From: MGR-bin208 sp043780275
GTDB lineage: Bacteria; Bacteroidota; Bacteroidia; Chitinophagales; Chitinophagaceae
Assembly: GCA_043780275.1 (NCBI GenBank)
Contig: JAYWCV010000153.1
Span: 1-16,168 of the forward strand
DNA length: 16,168 nt
Direction of reading: 5' to 3'
Each line of letters begins with the position of its first letter. Position 1 is the stretch's first letter. The position numbers and the translations under genes were made by a program. Below the pieces are notes generated by a model. That model made no database searches. It saw only the letters and a program-made list of their open reading frames with translations, and was not told the DNA's origin. Positions 1 through 6,058 of the stretch are shown piece by piece.

Positions 1-209
1 AGATTGGTATTGTAACCAATGAATATTTTTATATGCGGTCTTTGAAAACAGGAAAAGAAAAAATGGTTTCCATTATCAATAATGATCCGGTTGGAAACAG
101 CGATAAAGAAAAATCGGTATTGGATTATTCCCGTAAAATGACCAGTGCTTATTTTGAAACAGCGAAATATTTATCGTTCAACAACGGGAAAAAAACTAGT
201 GTGAAATAA
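1..209 (+). CDS. C-terminal end of a sulfatase / LTA-synthase-like membrane protein (5' part outside window)
   Basis: An open frame enters from the left edge (first full codon at 3) and ends at TAA 207-209, giving the last 68 residues. The tail contains the segments NEYFYMRSLKTGKEK and AYFETAKYLSFNNGKK. I associate this layout with the C-termini of Bacteroidota LTA-synthase/alkaline-phosphatase-superfamily sulfatases, where a short mobile tail with Tyr-Phe-Glu-Thr-Ala-Lys-Tyr follows the catalytic domain. No catalytic residues lie in the visible part, so the family call rests only on resemblance of the tail. Its last 14 bases overlap the end of the convergent PAP2 gene. No hairpin terminator is visible at the convergence. 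Confidence 0.5.
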   Translation, partial: IGIVTNEYFYMRSLKTGKEKMVSIINNDPVGNSDKEKSVLDYSRKMTSAYFETAKYLSFNNGKKTSVK

Positions 210-804
210 ACTTTTTTGTTTTCTTTTTTTGAAGCCATTGATTGGCTTTATGTGTGAGGATGGCAGTGCCGCTACCTAATACTGCTCCGGCTAACACATC
301 GGTCGGATAATGAACCCCCAGATGAAGGCGTGAATAAGCAACAAGGCCTGCCCAACCGTATGCAGGAACTGCAACATACCACTTATTGAAATTGATGGTT
401 AGTGATGTAGCTGTTGCAAATGCCAGCGTAGCATGGTTTGACGGGAATGAATAATCGGTATAGGGTTTATAGGGATCAATAAAAGAATAATCAACAAAAG
501 GCCGGTTTCTTTTTATAATCCGTTTCATAAGGTATCCTGTACCGGTAGAAATAAAAACAGATGCGGTAAGTTCCCAACCTTTCGATTGCAACGTTTTATC
601 TTTCTTAATCAAACCCGTTCCCAGCGTTGCCAATGAAGAGGCAATTGAAATAGGTGCAACAGAATTGGTTATAAACATGAAACTATTATCCAACGATTTA
701 TTCCTGTTTGTATTAACCGACTTTAAAATGTTTGCATCAAAATTTTGAGCAGCAGATTCAATATTTGCAAACAGTAAAAAAAATAAAATTAAATAAAGCC
801 TCAT
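196..804 (-). CDS. PAP2 family phosphatase, secreted or membrane-associated (202 aa)
   Basis: The protein starts with an N-terminal signal sequence (MRLYLILFFLLFANIESAAQ) and carries the three PAP2 signatures in order: KRIIKRNRP (KX6RP), FPSNHA (the PSGH motif with Asn for Gly) and SRLHLGVHYPTD (SRX5HX3D). The family hydrolyses phosphate monoesters or diphosphates such as phosphatidic acid or undecaprenyl diphosphate, with the last two motifs supplying the catalytic His residues. The signal peptide places the active site in the periplasm or envelope. The ATG at 804 was chosen because it begins the signal peptide. An in-frame start at 969 would add 55 residues read entirely from inside pnuC. 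Only 8 bases separate it from the upstream pnuC stop, so the two are probably co-transcribed. The true substrate is unknown; see the findings for a possible link to NMN. Confidence 0.88.
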   Translation of the reverse strand: MRLYLILFFLLFANIESAAQNFDANILKSVNTNRNKSLDNSFMFITNSVAPISIASSLATLGTGLIKKDKTLQSKGWELTASVFISTGTGYLMKRIIKRNRPFVDYSFIDPYKPYTDYSFPSNHATLAFATATSLTINFNKWYVAVPAYGWAGLVAYSRLHLGVHYPTDVLAGAVLGSGTAILTHKANQWLQKKKTKKFISH

Positions 805-812
805 TTTTTTAA

Positions 813-1454
813 TCAGTTTAATACAAGGGTTTTTTGTTCCCGGTCTCTTTTCATCCACTCTATTAATCCAAACACAGACATGATCAGCAACACGAAATAA
901 TAAACACTGGTAAATACATATCCTTTTACAAAATATAAAGGGATGGAAGCAATATTGGTGATGATCCACCAGATCCAGCTTTCCACTTTTTTACGGGTCA
1001 TCAGCCACATGCCGGTATAAGCACTGGCCGAGGCCAATGCATCAGCCCAGGGAATAGCTCCTTCGGCAAAAACGGTTTTTAAATACGTCAATGAAAAAAA
1101 GATGACCAAATAAAAAACAGCAAAAAATAGTAAATGCCTAATCCATTCTTTCCCGGTTGAAGAACTGATGTGTAACATAATATGATGCTGTTTGTCTTTT
1201 TGAGACCAAACAATCCACCCGTAAATGCTCATGATGGTATAATAGAAATTCACACTGGCTTCGCCCAGCAGATGTCCTTTAAAACTCAGGTAGATGTAAA
1301 TAATGGTATTGATAAGTCCAATAGGATAAACCAAAATATTTTCTGCCCGGCTATACCATACACTGGCTATACCTGCAAAAACAGCAAGATACTCAAGCAA
1401 AGATGTTTGCTGAATTCCGAAAATAAATTCTTCAAACAGTTGATTCAGGCTCAT
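813..1454 (-). CDS. pnuC: PnuC-type vitamin/nucleoside transporter, probably nicotinamide riboside (213 aa)
   Basis: This is an integral membrane protein with about seven hydrophobic segments. It shows PnuC family sequence: NILVYPIGLINTIIYIYLSF, NFYYTIMSIYGWIVW near the middle, and ESWIWWIITNIASIPLYF followed by SVYYFVLLIMSVFGLIEW at the C-terminus. PnuC proteins are facilitators that take up nicotinamide riboside, which is trapped by phosphorylation in the cytoplasm. Relatives move thiamine (PnuT) or riboflavin. No thiamine or FMN riboswitch is visible in the short leader, so nicotinamide riboside is the default inference. The start at 1454 gives MSLNQLFEEF and fits the promoter at 1478-1509. 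The longer start at 1496 would lie inside or upstream of that promoter. It is the first gene of an operon with the PAP2 phosphatase. Confidence 0.88.
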   Translation of the reverse strand: MSLNQLFEEFIFGIQQTSLLEYLAVFAGIASVWYSRAENILVYPIGLINTIIYIYLSFKGHLLGEASVNFYYTIMSIYGWIVWSQKDKQHHIMLHISSSTGKEWIRHLLFFAVFYLVIFFSLTYLKTVFAEGAIPWADALASASAYTGMWLMTRKKVESWIWWIITNIASIPLYFVKGYVFTSVYYFVLLIMSVFGLIEWMKRDREQKTLVLN

Positions 1455-1477
1455 GAGTAAAAATGATAGATTGAAAA

Positions 1478-1509
1478 CAAAGATATGTGAACACACAATC
1501 CAATAACAA
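1478..1509 (-). promoter_or_regulatory. Bacteroidota-type promoter for pnuC-PAP2
   Basis: Read on the minus strand, TTG (1509-1507), 21 bases and TATCTTTG (1485-1478) match the Bacteroidota primary sigma consensus TTG-N19-21-TAnnTTTG. Transcription should begin close to 1470, leaving a leader of roughly 15 bases before the pnuC ATG at 1454. This supports the short start of pnuC. Confidence 0.7.
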
Positions 1510-1538
1510 GACAGATATTTGTGAAAATATTTTTCAAC

Positions 1539-2660
1539 ATGAACATAGCCATTTTAGGTGCTGGTATGATTGGTAAGACCATGGCACTGGATCTTGCCGC
1601 AAGACAGCAGGTAACCAGTTTCGATGTAAGTATTGATAATCTGCAAAATCTGAAATCATTGAATGAGTCTGTTAATATTCAGCAGGCAGATCTTAAACAA
1701 TATGACAAGTATAAAGAATGGCTTCAACCATTTGATCTGGTTGTTACAGCGGTTCCCGGGTTTATGGGTTTTAAGACCCTTGAAGCGGTGATCAAATGCG
1801 GGAAAAATATTGCCGATATTTCTTTTTTTCCGGAAGATGCATTGCAGCTTGATGCCCTGGCTAAAGAAAATAATGTGACGGTCATTACCGATGTAGGTGT
1901 AGCACCAGGTATGAGTAATTTTATACTGGGACGATATAACGAGGAAATGAATGTGCAGAATTTTGAATGCTATGTTGGCGGCTTACCAAAAATTAGAAAA
2001 AAATCATTTGAATATAAAGCCCCTTTTTCACCGGTAGATGTGATTGAAGAATACACCCGTCCGGCGAGATACCAGGAAAACGGACATATAGTTACAAGAC
2101 CAGCATTAAGCGAAACCGAGTTGATGAATTTCGACGGCATCGGAACACTGGAAGCATTTAATACAGACGGTTTACGGAGTTTGCTTTTTACCATGTCGCA
2201 TATCCCTAATCTTAAGGAAAAAACATTGAGATACCCCGGTCATATTGAATTGATCATTGCGTTGAAGCAGGCCGGATTTTTTGATACCGAACCCGTAGAA
2301 ATGAATGGTTCAAAAATCTCCGCACTGGAATTTACCTCCAAAATTTTATTTAAAGACTGGAAGCTGGAAGACGGAGAAGACGAATTGACCGTGATGAAAG
2401 TTATTGTAGAAGGTGAAAAAAACGGCAACAATCTCCGGGTAGAATATGACCTGTTGGATTTTTATGATGATGAAACAAAATCCTCCTCCATGTCGCGTAC
2501 AACCGGCTATACCTGTACTGCTGCGGTAGAATTAATTGCCCAAAACTTGTTTTCTGAAAAAGGTGTTTTCCCTCCGGAGTTGGTTGGAAAACACAAAAAC
2601 TGTTTTGATTTTGTATTGAATTATTTGCTCGAAAGAAAAGTAAAATGGATTAAAAAATAA
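1539..2660 (+). CDS. Saccharopine dehydrogenase family NAD(P)-dependent oxidoreductase (373 aa)
   Basis: The N-terminus is a Rossmann fold (MNIAILGAGMIGKTMALDLA, GxGxxG at residues 8-13). It is followed by the family segment DVGVAPGMSNFILG and a C-terminal alpha/beta domain ending in ELVGKHKNCFDFVLNYLLER. This architecture is that of saccharopine dehydrogenase-like enzymes, which include saccharopine reductase, lysine 6-dehydrogenase and carboxynorspermidine synthase. The exact substrate cannot be read from the sequence, though amino-acid (lysine) oxidation is plausible. ATG 1539 puts the first beta strand at the N-terminus as usual; an in-frame GTG at 1521 would add six residues. The gene runs divergently from pnuC with 84 bases between starts. 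It stands alone, and a weak AT-rich hairpin follows its stop. Confidence 0.78.
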   Translation: MNIAILGAGMIGKTMALDLAARQQVTSFDVSIDNLQNLKSLNESVNIQQADLKQYDKYKEWLQPFDLVVTAVPGFMGFKTLEAVIKCGKNIADISFFPEDALQLDALAKENNVTVITDVGVAPGMSNFILGRYNEEMNVQNFECYVGGLPKIRKKSFEYKAPFSPVDVIEEYTRPARYQENGHIVTRPALSETELMNFDGIGTLEAFNTDGLRSLLFTMSHIPNLKEKTLRYPGHIELIIALKQAGFFDTEPVEMNGSKISALEFTSKILFKDWKLEDGEDELTVMKVIVEGEKNGNNLRVEYDLLDFYDDETKSSSMSRTTGYTCTAAVELIAQNLFSEKGVFPPELVGKHKNCFDFVLNYLLERKVKWIKK

Positions 2661-2692
2661 TACAGCAAGTCAATCTTTATATTCATGAAAAT

Positions 2693-2723
2693 AAAATGAT
2701 GAACTGATCTTAATCATTTTTTT
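2693..2723 (+). terminator. Possible weak terminator after the saccharopine-dehydrogenase-like gene
   Basis: AAAATGAT (2693-2700) can pair with ATCATTTT (2713-2720) around a 12-base loop, and the T-run continues to 2723. The stem contains only A-T pairs apart from two G-C pairs, so this is a weak candidate. The rest of the 286-base gap up to 2946 holds no gene. CAACTTTG at 2755-2762 resembles a Bacteroidota -7 element but has no convincing TTG partner. Confidence 0.3.
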
Positions 2724-2946
2724 ACTGCGCCATTCCATAGATATTTGCTTCATGCAACTTTGGAAAAATATAATCAAGAAACCTTCCTGAGGCTCTTTCA
2801 CTCTGCCTGCATTTTCTTTCAATATATTTTTCAAAATCTCCATTTACATGAAATATCCATAAAAATTATCAAATCAACTTATACCAAACAGGCATGTTAA
2901 TTTTTATGCGATATACCATGTGACCAAAAACAATAAAAGCGAACAC

Positions 2947-4320
2947 ATGAAAACAATCATAGAACCTTTCCGGATAAAATCAGTTGAACCCATTTATTTC
3001 AACACAAAAGAAGAACGCCTTGAAATTTTAGAGAAGTCGTTCTACAACCCTTTTCTGATACATTCAAAAAATGTATTGATTGACCTGCTGACGGATAGCG
3101 GCACCAGTGCCATGAGTAGCGAACAGTGGGCCGGCATCATGCAAGGTGACGAATCTTATGCAGGCAGCCCCAGTTTTTTCCGGTTTGAAAAAACGATTCA
3201 ACAAATAACCGGAATGCCATTAATTATTCCCACGCACCAGGGACGGGCTGCAGAAAAAATCCTGTTCAGCATTTTGGGAGGCAAAGGAAAATATTTTGTG
3301 AGCAATACATTGTTTGATACCACCAGAGCCAATATAGAATACTCCGGCGCTGAAGGAATTGATTTGATCTGTGAAGAAGGAAAATATCCAACCATTCCTG
3401 CACCCTTTAAAGGCAATATGGATACCATTGCTTTAAAAAAATTCATTGCAGAAAAAGGCGCAGCAAATATTCCGCTCTGCATTATTACCGTTACCAATAA
3501 TTCAGGAGGAGGTCAGCCGGTAAGTATGCAAAATATTAAAGAAGTAAAAAAGATTTGTGCCGAAAATAATATTCCGCTTTTTATAGATGCCTGCCGTTTT
3601 GCAGAAAATTGTTATTTCATTAAGCTGCGGGAAGAAGGATATGCAGACAAACCGGTTACTGAAATTGTACACGAACTTTTCTCCTATGCCGATGGCTGTA
3701 CTATGAGTGCCAAGAAAGATGCCTTTGCCAATATTGGAGGTTTTCTGGCCATGCATGATGAACAACTGGCATTGCAATGCCGCAATTTATTAATCATTAC
3801 AGAAGGCTTTCCAACCTATGGCGGCCTTGCCGGCAGAGATCTTGAAGCTATTGCCATTGGCCTGAATGAAGTGATGGATGAGAACTATCTGCAATACCGT
3901 ATCCGCAGTATTGAATACCTCACGAATAAATTAATTGAAGCCGGCGTACCGGTGATGCAGCCTGCAGGCGGTCATGCCGTATATATTGATGCAAAGCAAT
4001 TTCTTTCTCATATTCCGGTTGAGCAATATCCCGGGCAGGCATTGGTGGGAGCATTATATGAGCATGGAGGAATACGCAGTGTGGAAATTGGTTCATTGAT
4101 GTTTGGAAAATATGATGCTGATGAAAAGCTTATTCCTGCACAGATGGAACTGGTGAGGCTTGCTATTCCAAGAAGGGTATATACACAAAGCCATATTGAT
4201 TATGTGGCTGAAGTCATCATAGAAGTATTTAATAAGCGAAGTGAAATAAAAGGATTAATCATTACCGAAGAAGCAGCAATGCTCCGGCATTTTACAGCAA
4301 AACTAAAACCGGCCCCCTAA
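2947..4320 (+). CDS. tnaA: Tryptophanase (tryptophan indole-lyase), PLP-dependent (457 aa)
   Basis: This is a beta-eliminating lyase of fold type I that splits L-tryptophan into indole, pyruvate and ammonia in the cytosol, probably as a tetramer. Family segments run the whole length: EPFRIKSVEP, IDLLTDSGTSAMSSEQWAG, IPTHQGRAAE, NNSGGGQPVSMQN, FIDACRFAEN, MSAKKDAF (PLP lysine K257), TYGGLAGRDLEA and LRHFTAKLK. Numbering coincides with tyrosine phenol-lyase of Citrobacter. At the three positions that separate the two activities this protein has tryptophanase residues: D124 (FDTTR) instead of Thr, I381 (SVEIGS) instead of Arg, and H448 (LRHF) instead of Phe. Elsewhere (SYADGCTMS, WAG) it looks more like phenol-lyases, so it is an intermediate member. 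ATG 2947 was preferred to GTG 2920 because it aligns with the family N-terminus. The C-terminal PAP and the stop codon come from a repeat. Confidence 0.88.
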   Translation: MKTIIEPFRIKSVEPIYFNTKEERLEILEKSFYNPFLIHSKNVLIDLLTDSGTSAMSSEQWAGIMQGDESYAGSPSFFRFEKTIQQITGMPLIIPTHQGRAAEKILFSILGGKGKYFVSNTLFDTTRANIEYSGAEGIDLICEEGKYPTIPAPFKGNMDTIALKKFIAEKGAANIPLCIITVTNNSGGGQPVSMQNIKEVKKICAENNIPLFIDACRFAENCYFIKLREEGYADKPVTEIVHELFSYADGCTMSAKKDAFANIGGFLAMHDEQLALQCRNLLIITEGFPTYGGLAGRDLEAIAIGLNEVMDENYLQYRIRSIEYLTNKLIEAGVPVMQPAGGHAVYIDAKQFLSHIPVEQYPGQALVGALYEHGGIRSVEIGSLMFGKYDADEKLIPAQMELVRLAIPRRVYTQSHIDYVAEVIIEVFNKRSEIKGLIITEEAAMLRHFTAKLKPAP

Positions 4321-4352
4321 ATCTCCGCCGTGGCGGAAGACTTTTGAAGTCT
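4309..4352 (+). repeat. Palindromic repeat overlapping the tnaA 3' end, two tandem hairpins
   Basis: The element starts with CCGGCCCCCTAAATCTCCGC, whose TAA is the tnaA stop. It folds as TCCGCC-GT-GGCGGA (4324-4337), followed at once by AGACTT-TTG-AAGTCT (4338-4352). The CCCCCTAAATC(C)... start with a central palindrome and a following GACTTT resembles dispersed intergenic repeats I know from Bacteroidota genomes. The T-rich ATTTTT a few bases downstream (to 4361) means it could also attenuate transcription between tnaA and tpl. Confidence 0.6.
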
Positions 4353-4410
4353 CAAAATTTTTAACAAACTTTCATGTATGACAAATAAATAAAACAAAAA
4401 AAAAGAAAAG

Positions 4411-5856
4411 ATGAAAAAGAAATTACAACAAGCGGAGTCTTCCAAATCCCCTCTCATTCGGAGAGGGGTTGGGGAGAGGCCATTAATTGAAAAAAGCTGG
4501 GCCGAACCCTACAAAATGAAAATGGTGGAGTTGTTGAAAATGACAACGGCGGCACAACGGAAAAAAGCATTGAAAGAAGCCGGGTACAATACTTTTTTAT
4601 TGAAATCGGAAGATGTATACATTGACCTTCTGACAGACAGCGGCACTTCTGCTATGAGCGACCGGCAATGGGCCGGCATGATGATGGGAGATGAATCGTA
4701 TGCAGGCAGCCGCAATTTTTATCACCTCGAAGAAGTGGTAAAAGATGTTTATGGTTACAAATATCTTATACCTACACACCAGGGCCGGGGTGCTGAAAAT
4801 ATTTTATCTAAAATATTAATCAAAAAAGGAGATATCATTCCGGGCAATATGTATTTCACCACCACAAGGCTTCACCAGGAACTGGCCGGAGGAAAATTTG
4901 AAGACATCATTATTGATGAAGCCCACGACCCCGAAAATGAATTTGACTTCAAAGGAAATGTTGATTTAAATAAATTAGAAAAGCTTGTAAAAAAACATGG
5001 GGCTGCAAAAATCCCTTATATAAGTATTGCTACCAGTGTAAATATGGCCGGCGGACAACCCATCAGCATGCAAAATTTAAAAGAGCTGAGAGCCTATACA
5101 AAAAAACATAAGATCCGTATCATACATGATATGACAAGGGTTGCAGAGAATGCATACTTCATTCAGCAAAAAGAAAAAGGTTATGATAAAAAAACGGTAA
5201 AGGAAATTGTAAAAGAAATAAATTCTTACACCGACGGAGCTACCATGAGTGCAAAAAAAGATGCATTGGTAAATATCGGGGGGTTCCTTGCTGTAAATGA
5301 ATGGGATGTTTTTGAAGAAGCCAGGAATATGGTGGTGGTTTATGAAGGGCTGCATACTTATGGCGGTTTAGCTGGCAGAGATATGGAAGCCATGGCAATT
5401 GGTATTGGCGAAAGTGTAAGTGACGATCATATCAGGGCAAGAGTGGGACAGGTCATTTACCTGGGTGAAAAAATGATGAGCTATAATATCCCGATTGTAA
5501 AACCTATCGGGGGTCACGGTATATTTGTAGATGCCAAAAAGTTTTTACCGCACATACCACAGGATCAGTTTCCGGCTCAAACGCTTGCTGCAGAACTTTA
5601 TCTGGATGCCGGTGTACGCACTATGGAAAGAGGCGTAGTATCTGCAGGCAGAAAAGCCAATGGAGAAAATTATTATCCCAAGCTGGAGTTGGTTCGATTC
5701 ACCATTCCACGCCGCGTATACACACAGGCACATATGGATGTAATTGCAGAATCAGCAGCCCGTGTGTATGAACGCAGAAATAATATTAAAGGAATGAAAA
5801 TGATTTATGAGCCAAAATATTTACGATTTTTTCAGGCGAGGTTTGAAAAGCTGTAA
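4411..5856 (+). CDS. tpl: Tyrosine phenol-lyase (beta-tyrosinase), PLP-dependent, with repeat-derived N-terminal insert (481 aa)
   Basis: This is the paralogue of the preceding gene, 90 bases downstream on the same strand. It should cleave L-tyrosine to phenol, pyruvate and ammonia. Motifs: IDLLTDSGTSAMSDRQWAGM, FYHLE, IPTHQGRGAENIL, NMYFTTTR, NMAGGQPISMQN, MSAKKDALVNIGG (PLP lysine K283), TYGGLAGRDMEAMAIG, GVRTMERGVVSAGR and LRFFQARFEKL. The phenol-specific residues are kept: T150, R407 and F473, equivalent to Thr124, Arg381 and Phe448 of the Citrobacter enzyme. It is about 25 residues longer than that enzyme. The extra length is entirely at the N-terminus, where residues 10-27 are encoded by a palindromic repeat. 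ATG 4411 follows an A-rich, GAAAAG-containing leader. The next in-frame ATG (4516) would cut into the conserved N-terminal segment, so the long start is preferred. Confidence 0.9.
   Translation: MKKKLQQAESSKSPLIRRGVGERPLIEKSWAEPYKMKMVELLKMTTAAQRKKALKEAGYNTFLLKSEDVYIDLLTDSGTSAMSDRQWAGMMMGDESYAGSRNFYHLEEVVKDVYGYKYLIPTHQGRGAENILSKILIKKGDIIPGNMYFTTTRLHQELAGGKFEDIIIDEAHDPENEFDFKGNVDLNKLEKLVKKHGAAKIPYISIATSVNMAGGQPISMQNLKELRAYTKKHKIRIIHDMTRVAENAYFIQQKEKGYDKKTVKEIVKEINSYTDGATMSAKKDALVNIGGFLAVNEWDVFEEARNMVVVYEGLHTYGGLAGRDMEAMAIGIGESVSDDHIRARVGQVIYLGEKMMSYNIPIVKPIGGHGIFVDAKKFLPHIPQDQFPAQTLAAELYLDAGVRTMERGVVSAGRKANGENYYPKLELVRFTIPRRVYTQAHMDVIAESAARVYERRNNIKGMKMIYEPKYLRFFQARFEKL
4440..4481 (+). repeat. 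Palindromic repeat inserted in the tpl reading frame
   Basis: CCCCTCTC (4448-4455), loop ATTCG and GAGAGGGG (4461-4468) form a perfect 8-bp GC-rich stem. It is extended, across a 2-base bulge, by CCAA (4442-4445) with TTGG (4469-4472), and GGGAGAGGCC follows. This is the common Bacteroidota form AAATCCCCTCTC..GAGAGGGG. It is open in the tpl frame and encodes roughly SSKSPLIRRGVGERP, a peptide string typical of such inserts. Confidence 0.75.
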
Positions 5857-5921
5857 AGTATTAAATGAATAAGAAAAAAATAAAAGAAATCTGCAACTGA
5901 TTACAGAGCTGCATCCCAATT

Positions 5922-5994
5922 TTAAACCTGGTTTTAACTAATAAAATCGCCTGCCATGCAGGATATTTTACTTCTATAAGGTTTAACCTTTTTA
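5922..5994 (+). promoter_or_regulatory. Putative control region of the kinase gene with inverted repeats
   Basis: Three small dyads stand in the 202 bases between tpl and the kinase start: AAACC-T-GGTTT (5924-5934), CCTGC-CAT-GCAGG (5950-5962) and AAGGT-TTA-ACCTT (5978-5990). The last contains TTAACCTTTTTA (5983-5994), which recurs exactly upstream of the lipoprotein gene (9770-9781). No T-run follows the hairpins closely enough to make a good terminator. Which of these is a binding site is not known. Confidence 0.35.
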
Positions 5995-6058
5995 AACAGG
6001 ACTACATCATAGGTTATTAAATATCCCCTCACTATATTTAATTATACAAAACGTGCTG

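Noticed and set aside
805..969. 55-residue N-terminal extension of the PAP2 phosphatase
   Set aside because: It would overlap pnuC almost completely and place a signal peptide in the middle of the protein; the ATG at 804 is the natural start.
1182..1460. 92-codon plus-strand ORF opposite pnuC
   Set aside because: It is antisense to a clear membrane transporter gene, has no recognisable protein features and lacks a promoter; it is a shadow frame.
1455..1538. Possible riboswitch (TPP or FMN) in front of pnuC
   Set aside because: Only about 15 bases of leader remain after the promoter, far too short for either aptamer, and no conserved core sequence is seen.
2744..2762. Promoter with -7 element CAACTTTG before tnaA
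   Set aside because: The first base differs from TAnnTTTG and no TTG lies 19-21 bases upstream; it is also 185 bases from the gene start.
2894..2923. Nine-codon ORF 23 bases before tnaA, as a possible TnaC-like leader peptide
   Set aside because: It contains no Trp codon, the peptide MLIFMRYTM does not resemble TnaC, there is no obvious regulatory hairpin after it, and an ORF this short is expected by chance.
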